Assembly: GCA_964501505.1 (NCBI GenBank) | Contig: CAZCSY010000008.1 | Location: forward strand, 1 to 35,452 | Direction: 5' to 3' | Source of the DNA: CAZCSY01 sp964501505 | Lineage (GTDB): Bacteria > Omnitrophota > Gorgyraeia > Velamenicoccales > Velamenicoccaceae | DNA length: 35,452 nt | Part shown: positions 7,075 to 14,929 of the stretch, piece after piece | Layout of the letters: every line of letters begins with the position of its first letter | Numbering within the stretch: the first letter of the stretch is position 1 | The notes under the pieces: generated by a model | Database searches by the model: none | Told to the model about the DNA's origin: nothing | What the model saw: only the letters and a program-made list of their open reading frames with translations | Made by a program: the position numbers and the translations under genes

Positions 7075-7147
7075 GCCCAGATAGCTCAGTCGGTAGAGCG
7101 AGGGACTGAAAATCCCTGCGTCGGCGGTTCGATTCCGTCTCTGGGCA
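7075..7147 (+). tRNA. tRNA-Phe(GAA)
   Basis: The acceptor GCCCAGA pairs with TCTGGGC. The D arm is GCTC/GAGC, and the anticodon stem is AGGGA/TCCCT with loop CTGAAAA, anticodon GAA. The T arm has GTTCGATTC. Length is 73 bases including the discriminator A; CCA is not encoded. A strong terminator follows after nine bases. Confidence 0.96.
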
Positions 7148-7156
7148 CTTGATTGG

Positions 7157-7190
7157 AGCGCCAGCCCTCTTTAAGGCTGGCGCTTTTTTT
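7157..7190 (+). terminator. Intrinsic terminator after tRNA-Phe
   Basis: AGCGCCAGCC (7157-7166), loop CTCTTTAA, GGCTGGCGCT (7175-7184): a perfect 10-bp stem running into a T7 tract (7184-7190). Confidence 0.9.
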
Positions 7191-7213
7191 GGAAGGTGCC
7201 GACGCTTTCTTTT

Positions 7214-8548
7214 CTAGATCGCGCTGATATAATCCGAAAATTTGATTTCCTGACCCAATTCTTCTTTTGCCGCCTTCACGCGCTCTCCGTAGGACGGGTG
7301 CGTCCGGAAGTAGGACAAGGGTCGCGCCGGCTCTTTGCGCTGGCGCTCCTTAAGCCTCTCCAGAAAACGGATCATGCCGTTCGGGTCATAGCCGGCGCGC
7401 TTGGCGTAGCGCGCGCCCAGCTGATCGGCCAACAGCTCGTCTTCCTGGGAGTATTCCATCATCAGTGAGGCATAGGCCAGCTGAGTCCCTAGGGCAACAT
7501 CTGCGTCCTGTGTCTGCGCCGCCAGGACGCCCAGGATGTTGAAGCCCCAGATGGCCTGCAGTCTTTTAATCTGGTGGCGCGCCACGATGTGCGCCACCTC
7601 GTGCGCCAGGACCGCCGCAAGCTCATCGTCCGTATCCGCGATGTCCATCAGTTTCTTGAAGACATACACATAACCGCCCGGCAGGGAGACGGCGTTGACG
7701 ACATCGTCATCCTTCTTGTCCTCGATGACCCGGAAGCGGTAGAGGATCTCCTGCCGGTCGGCGACAGCCGCGATGCGCCCACCGACGCGCTGCAACCGCT
7801 CCTCCCGCTCGGGATCCATGACGAGCTTATACTCCCTGTCCATCTGCTGGGCTAGTGAATCGCCTATCGCCACCTCGCGGTCCGTCGAGTAAAACATCAG
7901 GTCCCGTTCCCGGGTGGCCACGTTGAATTCCGTCGTGGCGCACCCCCACAGGCCGACCGCGCACAAGACCACGAAGAGCGAGACGCCGGCCTTTCTAAAA
8001 AGCCTGGCCAGATGGGCCAACGGCAGACCGACGACGTTGAAGTAGCATCCTTCGATCCGTCTGATAAAGAGGCCCCCGCGACCCTGAATATCGAACGCGC
8101 CGGCCTTGTCCAGCGGCGAGACCTTCTTGAAGTAGGCGGTGATCTCCTTGTCCGTCAACGGCTCCATGAATATTCTGGTCTTGGCGCACTCCACCCACGC
8201 GCGCCGGCGCCCTGCGTCGACCACGGCGATACCGGAGTATAAGACGTGGGGCTTGCGCGAAAGACGCTTGAGCATCCGCCGGGCCTCTTTCATATCTTTT
8301 GGCTTACCGCAGACGCGGCTACCCTGTACCACGAAGGTATCGCAGGCCACGACAAGGCCCCGGCGCACGCGGCCGGCCACGTCGCGCGCCTTGAGGAGCG
8401 CGTTGGCCTTGGCCGTCGCCTCCGGCGCCCGGGCCCGACCCGCGTGCTCCTTCACCCGCGGCAGGACCACGCGAAACCTGATCCCCAGCCGCCTGAGAAG
8501 CTCCCGGCGCGCCTTCGATTGAGATGCAAGGATAATCGGTCTTTTCAT
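7214..8548 (-). CDS. Maf-like nucleotide pyrophosphatase fused to M48 lipoprotein-like metalloprotease
   Basis: One 444-codon frame covers two families. Residues 1-189 are a complete Maf/YhdE-type NTP pyrophosphatase: ILASQSKARRELL, catalytic Asp in VVACDTF (D70), SPLDKAGAFDIQG, and the usual end NVVGLPLAHLARLF. With no stop, residues 190-203 form a hydrophobic stretch ending LWGC (C203, lipobox-like). An M48 protease follows: HEVAH zinc site (316-320), third ligand in EDELLAD (E371), THPSY near the end. Either this is a genuine fusion, or the protease starts inside at TTG 8018-8020 (L177). That TTG would give a normal lipoprotein signal behind Lys/Arg residues. A lost stop codon or assembly error is also possible. 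The start is ATG 8548; the 63 further open codons upstream run through the preceding gene's palindrome. Cytoplasmic Maf and exported protease are hard to combine in one chain. Confidence 0.85.
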   Translation of the reverse strand: MKRPIILASQSKARRELLRRLGIRFRVVLPRVKEHAGRARAPEATAKANALLKARDVAGRVRRGLVVACDTFVVQGSRVCGKPKDMKEARRMLKRLSRKPHVLYSGIAVVDAGRRRAWVECAKTRIFMEPLTDKEITAYFKKVSPLDKAGAFDIQGRGGLFIRRIEGCYFNVVGLPLAHLARLFRKAGVSLFVVLCAVGLWGCATTEFNVATRERDLMFYSTDREVAIGDSLAQQMDREYKLVMDPEREERLQRVGGRIAAVADRQEILYRFRVIEDKKDDDVVNAVSLPGGYVYVFKKLMDIADTDDELAAVLAHEVAHIVARHQIKRLQAIWGFNILGVLAAQTQDADVALGTQLAYASLMMEYSQEDELLADQLGARYAKRAGYDPNGMIRFLERLKERQRKEPARPLSYFRTHPSYGERVKAAKEELGQEIKFSDYISAI

Positions 8549-8567
8549 GATGACCCTGCCCGTTGTC

Positions 8568-9845
8568 TCACAAAAGGGAAACAAAGGAGCCTGGCTCCTT
8601 TGTTTCCCTTTTTGCAGCGGCGGCACCGGCAAGGTAGCCGGTCGAGAAGGCAGCCTGAAGATTAAAGCCGCCGCTGGTGGCGGCCAGGTCCAGCACCTCG
8701 CCGCAAAAGTACACCCCGGGCACCTTACGCGATTCAAGGGTGCGCGGGTCGATCTCCTTTAAACGGACGCCTCCCTGCGTCACCATGGCCTCATCAAGGC
8801 CCAGCGTCCCAACGATGGTCAGCGGCAGCGCCTTCAATGTCTCGACGAGCCGGTGCCGCTCCTGGACGGTCACCTGGTGACACCTCCTGGCTGCGTCCAG
8901 ACCGGCCACAGAGAGAAACGGACCGACCAACCTTTTAGGCAACACATCATAGAGGTAGTTCTTCAGGACCTTGCCGCCGCCGGCGGCAAAGTTGCGCCGC
9001 AGCTTCTCATCGAGCTTCTCGGCATCCAGGGCCGGCTTCAGGTCCACGCGCAGGACCACCGGAACATCCTTGAGGGCAGACGAAAAACTTGCGGAAATAT
9101 TCAAAATGAGCGGGCCTGAGACGCCGAAGTGCGTAAAGAGGAGCTCACCGATATCCGTCGTGATTTTTTTCGAGCCGGCCGCATAAGATAGCCGCACCGG
9201 AAAAAGCGTCAGGCCCGCGCACGCCCGCACCCACCGTTCTCTCGTGCGCAGGGGCACGAGGGCCGGTTCCGGCGCGCTCACCGCATGCCCCAGCGCCTCG
9301 GCAAAGCGATAGCCGTCGCCCGTCGAACCCGTCTGAGGATACGACGCGCCGCCGGTGGCGATGATCACGCGGTGCGCCGATAAGACGGAGCCGTCGTCCA
9401 CTGTTATCTTCTTGGAGCCGTCAGCGACGAGCTCTATCCGCTTTACCCGCGCGGCCGTGCGCACCTCGACGCGCGCCTCCTTCAGCGCCCTTGCCAGGGC
9501 CTCGACAACGGACGAAGCGCTGTCGCTCCTGGGAAAAACCCGGGCCTGCCTTTCCCTCTTCAGCGGCACCCCCCGGTCGAGAAAAAAAACCTTCAATTCA
9601 GGGACGAAAAAACGGCTGTAGGCGTTTCGTAAAAAGACGCCGTTCTTGCCGAACGCCTCCAGGTGCGTTGCGACAGGGGTATCGTTGGTGAGATTGCCGC
9701 GGCCCTTGCCGGTCAGGCCGAGCTTGCGGCCCAGGACCGCGTTCTTCTCCAGCAGAACGACACCACGCACCCCCTGCGCGGCGCGCCACGCCGCCGTCAT
9801 GCCGGCAGGACCGCCGCCCACCACGACCACATTATAAGGTAACAT
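8568..9845 (-). CDS. HI0933-family (BaiN/RdsA-like) FAD-dependent oxidoreductase
   Basis: 425-residue cytoplasmic flavoprotein of the HI0933 family, often annotated NAD(P)/FAD-dependent oxidoreductase; the substrate is unknown. The dinucleotide site GGGPAGM is at residues 10-16. The family block appears here as TGKGRGNLTN (usually GNGRCNLTN, so the Cys is missing). ATGGASYPQTGSTGDGY and the C-terminal GEVLDLAATSGGFNLQAAFSTGY are present. Relatives normally end soon after GYLAGAAAA; here about 14 extra residues (KRETKEPGSFVSLL) are encoded entirely by a 41-bp palindrome. It lies 30 bases after pyrE and 19 before the Maf-M48 gene, so it is probably co-transcribed from the pyrE promoter. Confidence 0.88.
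   Translation of the reverse strand: MLPYNVVVVGGGPAGMTAAWRAAQGVRGVVLLEKNAVLGRKLGLTGKGRGNLTNDTPVATHLEAFGKNGVFLRNAYSRFFVPELKVFFLDRGVPLKRERQARVFPRSDSASSVVEALARALKEARVEVRTAARVKRIELVADGSKKITVDDGSVLSAHRVIIATGGASYPQTGSTGDGYRFAEALGHAVSAPEPALVPLRTRERWVRACAGLTLFPVRLSYAAGSKKITTDIGELLFTHFGVSGPLILNISASFSSALKDVPVVLRVDLKPALDAEKLDEKLRRNFAAGGGKVLKNYLYDVLPKRLVGPFLSVAGLDAARRCHQVTVQERHRLVETLKALPLTIVGTLGLDEAMVTQGGVRLKEIDPRTLESRKVPGVYFCGEVLDLAATSGGFNLQAAFSTGYLAGAAAAKRETKEPGSFVSLL
8572..8612. repeat. 41-bp near-perfect palindrome at a gene end
   Basis: Arms 8572-8591 and 8593-8612 are exact reverse complements of 20 bases around a single T. The arm starts AAAAGGGAAAC and ends GGAGCC. The palindrome encodes the last residues of the flavoprotein and ends two bases from its stop. 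Read leftward it ends in TTTT, so it could weakly terminate or stabilise the mRNA between the flavoprotein and Maf-M48 genes. It may be a REP-like insertion that replaced the original gene end. Confidence 0.85.
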
Positions 9846-9875
9846 ATATATAGGGAAATTACGGAGGGAGACAAA

Positions 9876-10436
9876 TCAGGGACGCGCGGTGAATTCAGAA
9901 GCCTTGAAGAGCGCTACGAGCGCGCACCCTTTCTCCGCCAGATTCTTGGCCGCGCCCTCCTCCCGGTCAACGAGAACGATGGCCTTTTTGACCTTTATGT
10001 CCATCTTCCTAAGCACGGCGATGGCATCGATCAGGGAACCGCCGGTCGTCACCACGTCATCGACCAAAATGACACACCCCCCGGCCTCCAGGGCCGGCCC
10101 TTCGACCTGCAGCATGCGGCCGTGGGCCTTGGGGGTCTTGCGGATCAGGAACGTATTGATGGACTTTTGTCGCTCAAAGCTCAGTGCGGCGAGGGCCCCG
10201 ACCATCGGATCGGCCCCCAGCGTGGGCCCTCCGACGGCCTGAACCGCCTCCCCCTTGACCAGATCGAAGAGAAGACGGCCCACGCAGTAGGCCCCTTCGC
10301 TTGACAGGGTCACGGCGCGCGCATCGATATAATAATCACTGACCTTGCCGCTGGCCAGGGTGATGCGACCCGGGTGATAGGCCTCTTCCTTGATGAGGCA
10401 AAAGAGCCGCTCGCGGATTTCGGACGTGTTTTCCAT
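9876..10436 (-). CDS. pyrE: Orotate phosphoribosyltransferase
   Basis: Transfers orotate onto PRPP to give OMP in pyrimidine synthesis; cytoplasmic dimer. 186 residues, normal for the longer bacterial form. Visible: SGKVSDYYIDAR near the N-terminus, GGPTLGADP, the flexible-loop lysines around IRKTPKAHG, and the PRPP signature CVILVDDVVTTGGS (121-134). No Shine-Dalgarno precedes ATG 10436. A consensus promoter ends only eight bases upstream, so the mRNA is probably leaderless. It heads a leftward group with the flavoprotein and Maf-M48 genes. Confidence 0.95.
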   Translation of the reverse strand: MENTSEIRERLFCLIKEEAYHPGRITLASGKVSDYYIDARAVTLSSEGAYCVGRLLFDLVKGEAVQAVGGPTLGADPMVGALAALSFERQKSINTFLIRKTPKAHGRMLQVEGPALEAGGCVILVDDVVTTGGSLIDAIAVLRKMDIKVKKAIVLVDREEGAAKNLAEKGCALVALFKASEFTARP

Positions 10437-10444
10437 TGAAATTC

Positions 10445-10473
10445 ATTCTACTTTTGCGGCCCGAGCCTGTCAA
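10445..10473 (-). promoter_or_regulatory. Consensus promoter of pyrE
   Basis: On the minus strand there is a perfect TTGACA (10468-10473), a 17-base spacer, and TAGAAT (10445-10450). The predicted start is at 10437-10438, i.e. at or one to two bases before the pyrE ATG (10436), implying a leaderless message. Confidence 0.75.
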
Positions 10474-10495
10474 ACGATTCTTTGTGAGCTTTCGC

Positions 10496-10524
10496 TTGAA
10501 AAGCCCTATACGGGATGCTACCAT
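10496..10524 (+). promoter_or_regulatory. Possible promoter of comF
   Basis: TTGAAA (10496-10501), a 17-base spacer, and TACCAT (10519-10524). Start of transcription would be at about 10531, directly before ATG 10532, where no Shine-Dalgarno is seen. The -10 box is weak, so confidence is moderate. Confidence 0.45.
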
Positions 10525-10531
10525 ATCTTGC

Positions 10532-11260
10532 ATGTTTAAAGAACTTATCGCCACCTGCGACCGCTTCCTGGCCCCGCCGAGCTGCCACGGCTGCGGGACC
10601 GTCCTTTACGAGCGCATCAACGCCTTCGATACCTACGTGTGTCAGACGTGTGCCCGGGGAATCCCTCTCGTGGCGCCGAATGTCTGCCCTTTATGCGGCC
10701 ACCCCGTCAGGAGCGCCGATGACTTCGAGCAGGGCCGTTGCACGGCCTGCCGGCGCACCGCGCCCGGATTTGACCGCCTGAACGCATGCTTCGTCTACGA
10801 CGGCATCGCCCGCCGCCTCATCCAACAGTTTAAATACCAGGGACGCGCGTACCTCGCCCAGACGTTGACACGCCTCATGCTCAGCGTCATCCATAAGGAT
10901 TCCATGTCTGTCTTCGACGCCCTCGTGCCCGTTCCGCTCTTCCCCACGCGGCTGCGCGAACGTGAATTCAACCAGGCCCAGGCGCTGGCCGGGTGCCTCG
11001 CGCGGGAGACCGGCGTCCCGGTCCTCCCCCTGCTGGTGCGCATCAAAAACACGCGCTCCCAGGCCACGCTCCGCGAAAAAGAACGACCGGCCAACGTCCA
11101 GGGGGCCTTTCGGGTCATCCCCGACCAGGACCTCTCGGACCAACGGCTCCTCCTCATCGACGACATCCTGACGACCGGCGCCACGGCAAGCGCTGCCGCC
11201 TACGCCCTCAAAGAGGCCGGGGCCCGGCACGTGGCGGTCCTCGCGTTTGCCAAAGGCTGA
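10532..11260 (+). CDS. comF: ComF family phosphoribosyltransferase-like protein
   Basis: 242-residue homologue of ComF/GntX, linked in other bacteria to DNA uptake or use; exact activity unsettled. The N-terminal zinc-ribbon cysteines come in CxxC pairs (C18/C21, C37/C40, C52/C55, C70/C73). The middle part has the family block YDGIARRLIQQFKYQGR and VPVPLFPTRLREREFNQA. The C-terminal PRPP-type motif is LLLIDDILTTGATASA. The frame is open 32 codons upstream but ATG 10532 starts the conserved part. It is followed at four bases by lptF, so comF-lptF-lptG form a rightward operon, although a functional link is not evident. Confidence 0.92.
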   Translation: MFKELIATCDRFLAPPSCHGCGTVLYERINAFDTYVCQTCARGIPLVAPNVCPLCGHPVRSADDFEQGRCTACRRTAPGFDRLNACFVYDGIARRLIQQFKYQGRAYLAQTLTRLMLSVIHKDSMSVFDALVPVPLFPTRLREREFNQAQALAGCLARETGVPVLPLLVRIKNTRSQATLREKERPANVQGAFRVIPDQDLSDQRLLLIDDILTTGATASAAAYALKEAGARHVAVLAFAKG

Positions 11261-11264
11261 TATC

Positions 11265-12356
11265 ATGAAGATCCTGCGCAACTACATCCTCAAGGAGTTC
11301 TTCGGCGCGTTTCTCCTGTCGCTCTTCGTCTTGACCTTTGTCATGGTGTTGGGTAACCTGATCCGCCTCGCGGAGCTCATCCTCACGAAGGGGGTGCCGC
11401 TCTTGACCGCCGGGCGGCTCTTTATCTATCTCATCCCGTTTCTGCTCAGCTTCATCCTGCCCATCGCCACCCTCTCGGGGGTGCTCCTGTCCGTAGGGCG
11501 TCTGTCCTCGGACAACGAGATCATCGCCATCCGCGCGAGCGGGATCAGCGCCCTGCGCATCCTGACGCCGCTGTTGATCGTCGGGCTCATCATCAGCCTC
11601 TTCTGCATCCTCCTGAACAACCACATCATCCCCAAGAGCCACCACCGCTCGCGCGAGGTCCTCTTGGAGATGGGCACCGAGAACCCGGGGGCGGCTCTCG
11701 AGGCCGGGACGTTCATCACGGCCTTCGAAAAGTTCATCATCTTCATTTACCAGATCGACGGCCAGAAGTTCAGCAATATCCGGATCTATGAACCCCGGGG
11801 AGAAGACAAACCGCCCCGGACCATCATCGCCAAGCGCGGCGAGTTCATCGTCCTGCCCGACAAGAAGATGCTCAAACTCAAACTCATCGATGGGACGTCC
11901 GACGAGATCAACCCGCAGGACCCCGAAAACTTCTATAAACTGAACTTCAAGACCTACTTCATGAACATCGACTTCAAAAAACAGACCGGCAAGGTCGACA
12001 AGAAAGCCAAGGACATGACGCTCCAGGAGCTGCGCGCGCAGCTCGCGGACTTCCGCAAGCGCGGCATCGACGTGACGCCCATCCTGAGCGAGATCTACAA
12101 ACGCAACACCCTGGCCCTTTCCTGCCTCATCTTCGTCATCATCGGTGCGCCCTTCGCCATGATCACGCACCGGCGCGAGAAGTCAATCAACTTCGGTTTC
12201 GCCTTCCTGATCGTGGTCATGTACTACCTGGCCATGATCGGCTTTGAGGCCTTGAGCATCGAAGGCAAGATGGAACCGGGCCTGGCCCTGAGCATGCCCA
12301 ACATCATCTTCGGCTTCCTGGGCGTCGTGCTCCTCTCCAAGACATGCTTATCTTAG
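11265..12356 (+). CDS. lptF: LPS export permease LptF
   Basis: Inner-membrane half of the LptB2FG ABC transporter that extracts lipopolysaccharide and passes it to the periplasmic bridge. 363 residues: three N-terminal helices (from MKILRNYILKEFF, including ILPIATLSGVLLSVGRLSSDNEI), a periplasmic jelly-roll region about 130-260, and three C-terminal helices (about 280-360). The coupling segment is SSDNEIIAIRASGIS. ATG 11265 lies four bases after comF. The last 13 bases overlap lptG. The LptB ATPase is not in this window. Confidence 0.93.
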   Translation: MKILRNYILKEFFGAFLLSLFVLTFVMVLGNLIRLAELILTKGVPLLTAGRLFIYLIPFLLSFILPIATLSGVLLSVGRLSSDNEIIAIRASGISALRILTPLLIVGLIISLFCILLNNHIIPKSHHRSREVLLEMGTENPGAALEAGTFITAFEKFIIFIYQIDGQKFSNIRIYEPRGEDKPPRTIIAKRGEFIVLPDKKMLKLKLIDGTSDEINPQDPENFYKLNFKTYFMNIDFKKQTGKVDKKAKDMTLQELRAQLADFRKRGIDVTPILSEIYKRNTLALSCLIFVIIGAPFAMITHRREKSINFGFAFLIVVMYYLAMIGFEALSIEGKMEPGLALSMPNIIFGFLGVVLLSKTCLS

Positions 12357-13438
12357 ACCGCTATCTCGTCGGCAGATTCCTCAAGAATTTCCTGATGTGC
12401 CTCTTTGTCTTTCTTTTTCTGTACGTCGTCGTCGACATCCTCTCCAATCTGCAGGATATCATCAAACACCACCCGCCTCTCCTGAAGGTGGTCGAACTCT
12501 ACCTCTATACGCTGCCTTTGATCTTCACGCAGACGGCGCCCGTCGGGGCGCTCCTGGCGACCCTCTTTACCCTGGGCGGCCTCAATCAGACGAACGAGAT
12601 CATCGCGATGCGCTCAAGCGGCGTCGAGCTCAGCCGCATCATCCGGCCCTTCTGGGTCATCGGCCTCATCCTGAGCCTGGGGATCTTCTGGATCAGCGAG
12701 ACCGTCCTGCCTCAGGCGCAGCGCATGGGCACCCTCCTGAAACATGTCTACATCGACAAGAAGGCGACGGGAGAAAGCGAATCTCCGTTGGAGAATGTCG
12801 CCGTGTACGGCTTCAACAACCGCCTCTTCTTCATCAACAAACTCTATCCGAAGTCGAAGACGATCGAGGGGCTGACTATCCTCGAACACGATAACCACCA
12901 GAACGTCACGTCCAAGATCTACGCGGAGAAGGCGGTCTGGCGCGAGAACCGGTGGATCCTCTACCAGGCCTTTATCTACCGGCTGGGCGACAACCAGCGG
13001 GTGCGCGGCGAGCCCCTGTACTTCACCAATACCTTCCTGAAAATCCAGGAGACCCCGCAGGACTTCCTGCGTCAAAACATCCCCGTCGAGAGCATGAATA
13101 TCAAGGAACTCTCACAGTACATCGCGCGCCTGCCTGAAAAGGAAGTGAATCGCACGGTCACGCGCCTGAAGGTGGACCTCTATCAGAAGATGGTCTTCCC
13201 GTTCACCGCCCTCGTCGTCATCCTCCTGGGCATCCCCTCCTCCGTCATGATCGGTGGCCGCGCCGTGACCTTCTCTTCCATCGGCCTGTGTCTGGGAATC
13301 AGTTTCCTCTTCTATGTCCTGTTTGCGGTCAGCCTCGCTCTGGGCAAGGGCGGCGGCTTGCCGCCCTTCGTGGCCGCCTGCGCCAGCCACACCCTCTTCG
13401 GCCTCCTCGGCCTCTACCTCATCACCCGCATCCCGTAA
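12344..13438 (+). CDS. lptG: LPS export permease LptG
   Basis: Partner of LptF in the LPS extractor. 364 residues with the same plan: N-terminal helices, the coupling segment TNEIIAMRSSGVELSRI, a periplasmic beta-rich part (about 130-270), then three C-terminal helices beginning VFPFTALVVILLGIPSSV. The start codon lies inside the end of lptF (13-base overlap), indicating translational coupling. It ends the operon; the convergent alr run begins after a repeat-filled 330-base gap. Confidence 0.93.
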   Translation: MLILDRYLVGRFLKNFLMCLFVFLFLYVVVDILSNLQDIIKHHPPLLKVVELYLYTLPLIFTQTAPVGALLATLFTLGGLNQTNEIIAMRSSGVELSRIIRPFWVIGLILSLGIFWISETVLPQAQRMGTLLKHVYIDKKATGESESPLENVAVYGFNNRLFFINKLYPKSKTIEGLTILEHDNHQNVTSKIYAEKAVWRENRWILYQAFIYRLGDNQRVRGEPLYFTNTFLKIQETPQDFLRQNIPVESMNIKELSQYIARLPEKEVNRTVTRLKVDLYQKMVFPFTALVVILLGIPSSVMIGGRAVTFSSIGLCLGISFLFYVLFAVSLALGKGGGLPPFVAACASHTLFGLLGLYLITRIP

Positions 13439-13478
13439 TCTCCCCCGCGCCGTCCGGTCCGTTGGGGTCCCTTTTACC

Positions 13479-13547
13479 GTCAGACGGAGTTTTTCGCTCA
13501 TCGGCACGGTTTAGGACGCCTTGCTAGGCGACAAAAAGCTTCGCCTG
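13479..13547 (+). repeat. Half copy of a dispersed inverted-repeat element
   Basis: This 69-base segment strongly resembles the reverse complement of 20622-20690. Shared blocks in the same order are GTCAGACG, AGTTTTTCGC, TCGGC, ACGGTTTAG, ACGC, GGCGACAAA and GCTTCGCCTG. Unlike the copy at 20551-20706 it has no second arm: after GCTTCGCCTG the sequences diverge. It lies just after lptG. Confidence 0.75.
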
Positions 13548-13741
13548 GCCGCCTGCGGGTTCCACCCTCCGGCGGCACTTCCCCAAATGACTTTTGTTAC
13601 ATTAAGGTGGTTGCGCACGCGTGCGTTGCGGTTCGGCGCCCAAGCCTGGAGGGGCCGCATCCGCGGCCCCGGCCCTGTTCCACCTCTTGGCGGGGCGCGC
13701 TCAACGGTCGGACGTATCCGTCCGAGCAGAGGTTAAGGAAC
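13548..13741. other. Hairpin-rich gap between lptG and alr, no gene seen
   Basis: Several exact stems occur. GCCGCC (13548-13553) and GGCGGC (13571-13576) enclose GGGT/ACCC. GGGGCCGC-ATCC-GCGGCCCC is at 13651-13670, and TCGGACG-TATC-CGTCCGA at 13708-13725. GTTCCACCTCT (13677-13687) pairs with AGAGGT (13728-13733) and GGAAC (13737-13741) around the last hairpin. No T-run, no convincing promoter and no credible ORF were found. It may be a structured RNA, degraded repeats or the converging gene ends only. Confidence 0.4.
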
Positions 13742-13768
13742 CCCATCTGGCCGTCAAAAAGCCGGAGA

Positions 13769-14929
13769 TTATTTATAGACGCGGGGGACGCGGGGGGAGA
13801 TCCAGCAGATGACTTCGTAGGCAATGGTGCGGCATAGCCGGGCGATCTCTTCGGCGCGGATAATCCGGTCTTTCTGGCGGCCGATGAGGACGACCTCCTC
13901 ACCCTGGCGCACGCCGGGCAGGCGGCCGACGTCGACCATCGTCTGATCCATACACACCACGCCGACGATGGGGCAGCGCACGCCGCGGATCAACACCGAC
14001 CCGCGGTTGGACAACAGGCGATTGTAGCCGTCTCCGTAGCCGACGGGCAAGGTGGCGATCACCGTGTCGCGCGGGGCGATGTACGTGCGGCCGTAGCTGA
14101 CCGACCGCCCCTTGGCCACGCGCTTCACGTGGGCGACGCGCGTCTTAAAACTCAACACCGGCTTGATGCCAAGGCGACCCACCATCTCATCCTTAGGGTG
14201 CAGGCCGTAGACGGCTAGACCCGGCCGCACGAGGTTGAAGTGCGCGGCCTCAAAACCCAGGACGGCCATCGAATTTGCCGTGTGCCTGAGGGGGATGCTG
14301 ACGCCGTGGATGGCGAGCCTGTCGATGAGGGCGCAAAAGAAGGCGATCTGGGATTGCGTGAAGGCCTCGTCGGAGTCGGCGCTGGGAAAATGCGTGTACA
14401 GACCGTCGACGCAAATATTCTTGAGGCCGCACAACTGCACGATCAGGGCATCGGCCCCTTCGTGCCAGAAGCCGAGCCGGCCCATCCCCGTATCCACCTT
14501 GATATGAACGTGCGCCTTCTTCCTCATCCGGCGCGCCGCCGCGTTGAGGCGCCGGGCCATGTCGCTATCGGTGAGCGTCGCCGCGATATCGTGCCTCAGC
14601 ATCGGCGTGATCTCATGCGGGAAGAACGCCCCGAGGTTCAAGATGGGTGCGCGCACCCCGCTGCGGCGCAAGACAACCCCCTCATCCACGCAGGCGACGC
14701 CGAGATAATCGGCCCCGACGTCAACGAGCGCCCGGGCGACCTCCACCAGGCCATGACCGTAGGCATTGGCCTTCACCGCCACCATCATCTTGGTGCCGGG
14801 GGCCAGGCGTCTCTTCAGGACCCTGTAATTGTGGCCCAACGCCCCCAGGTCTACCTCGACCCACGTCGGCCGATAAAAGGAGAGTGTCCTCTTTTTCTTA
14901 GCCACGGCGCACCTGACAATCGTGTCCAT
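13769..14929 (-). CDS. alr: Alanine racemase
   Basis: PLP enzyme making D-alanine for peptidoglycan, cytoplasmic dimer. Visible: the PLP lysine in MVAVKANAYGHG (K53 from the ATG), the HIKVDTGMGRLGF block, the catalytic tyrosine region SVSYGRTYIA, and the metal/PLP pocket VGYGDGYNR with VCMDQTMVDV. Length is 386 from ATG 14929, which overlaps tsaB by 32 bases and has no Shine-Dalgarno. GTG at 14903-14905 overlaps the tsaB stop by only eight bases and is preceded by AGGTG, so it is a good alternative start. It is the last gene of the long leftward run. Confidence 0.95.
   Translation of the reverse strand: MDTIVRCAVAKKKRTLSFYRPTWVEVDLGALGHNYRVLKRRLAPGTKMMVAVKANAYGHGLVEVARALVDVGADYLGVACVDEGVVLRRSGVRAPILNLGAFFPHEITPMLRHDIAATLTDSDMARRLNAAARRMRKKAHVHIKVDTGMGRLGFWHEGADALIVQLCGLKNICVDGLYTHFPSADSDEAFTQSQIAFFCALIDRLAIHGVSIPLRHTANSMAVLGFEAAHFNLVRPGLAVYGLHPKDEMVGRLGIKPVLSFKTRVAHVKRVAKGRSVSYGRTYIAPRDTVIATLPVGYGDGYNRLLSNRGSVLIRGVRCPIVGVVCMDQTMVDVGRLPGVRQGEEVVLIGRQKDRIIRAEEIARLCRTIAYEVICWISPRVPRVYK

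Noticed and set aside
7130..7147. Attachment site in tRNA-Phe
   Set aside because: No second copy of the tRNA 3' end was found in the window, and the integrase remnant lies on the wrong side.
13677..13741. 6S RNA or SRP RNA in the lptG-alr gap
   Set aside because: One short apical sequence resembles E. coli 6S RNA, but the long closing stem, central bubble and a terminator are not seen; the SRP GGAA-loop motif is absent.
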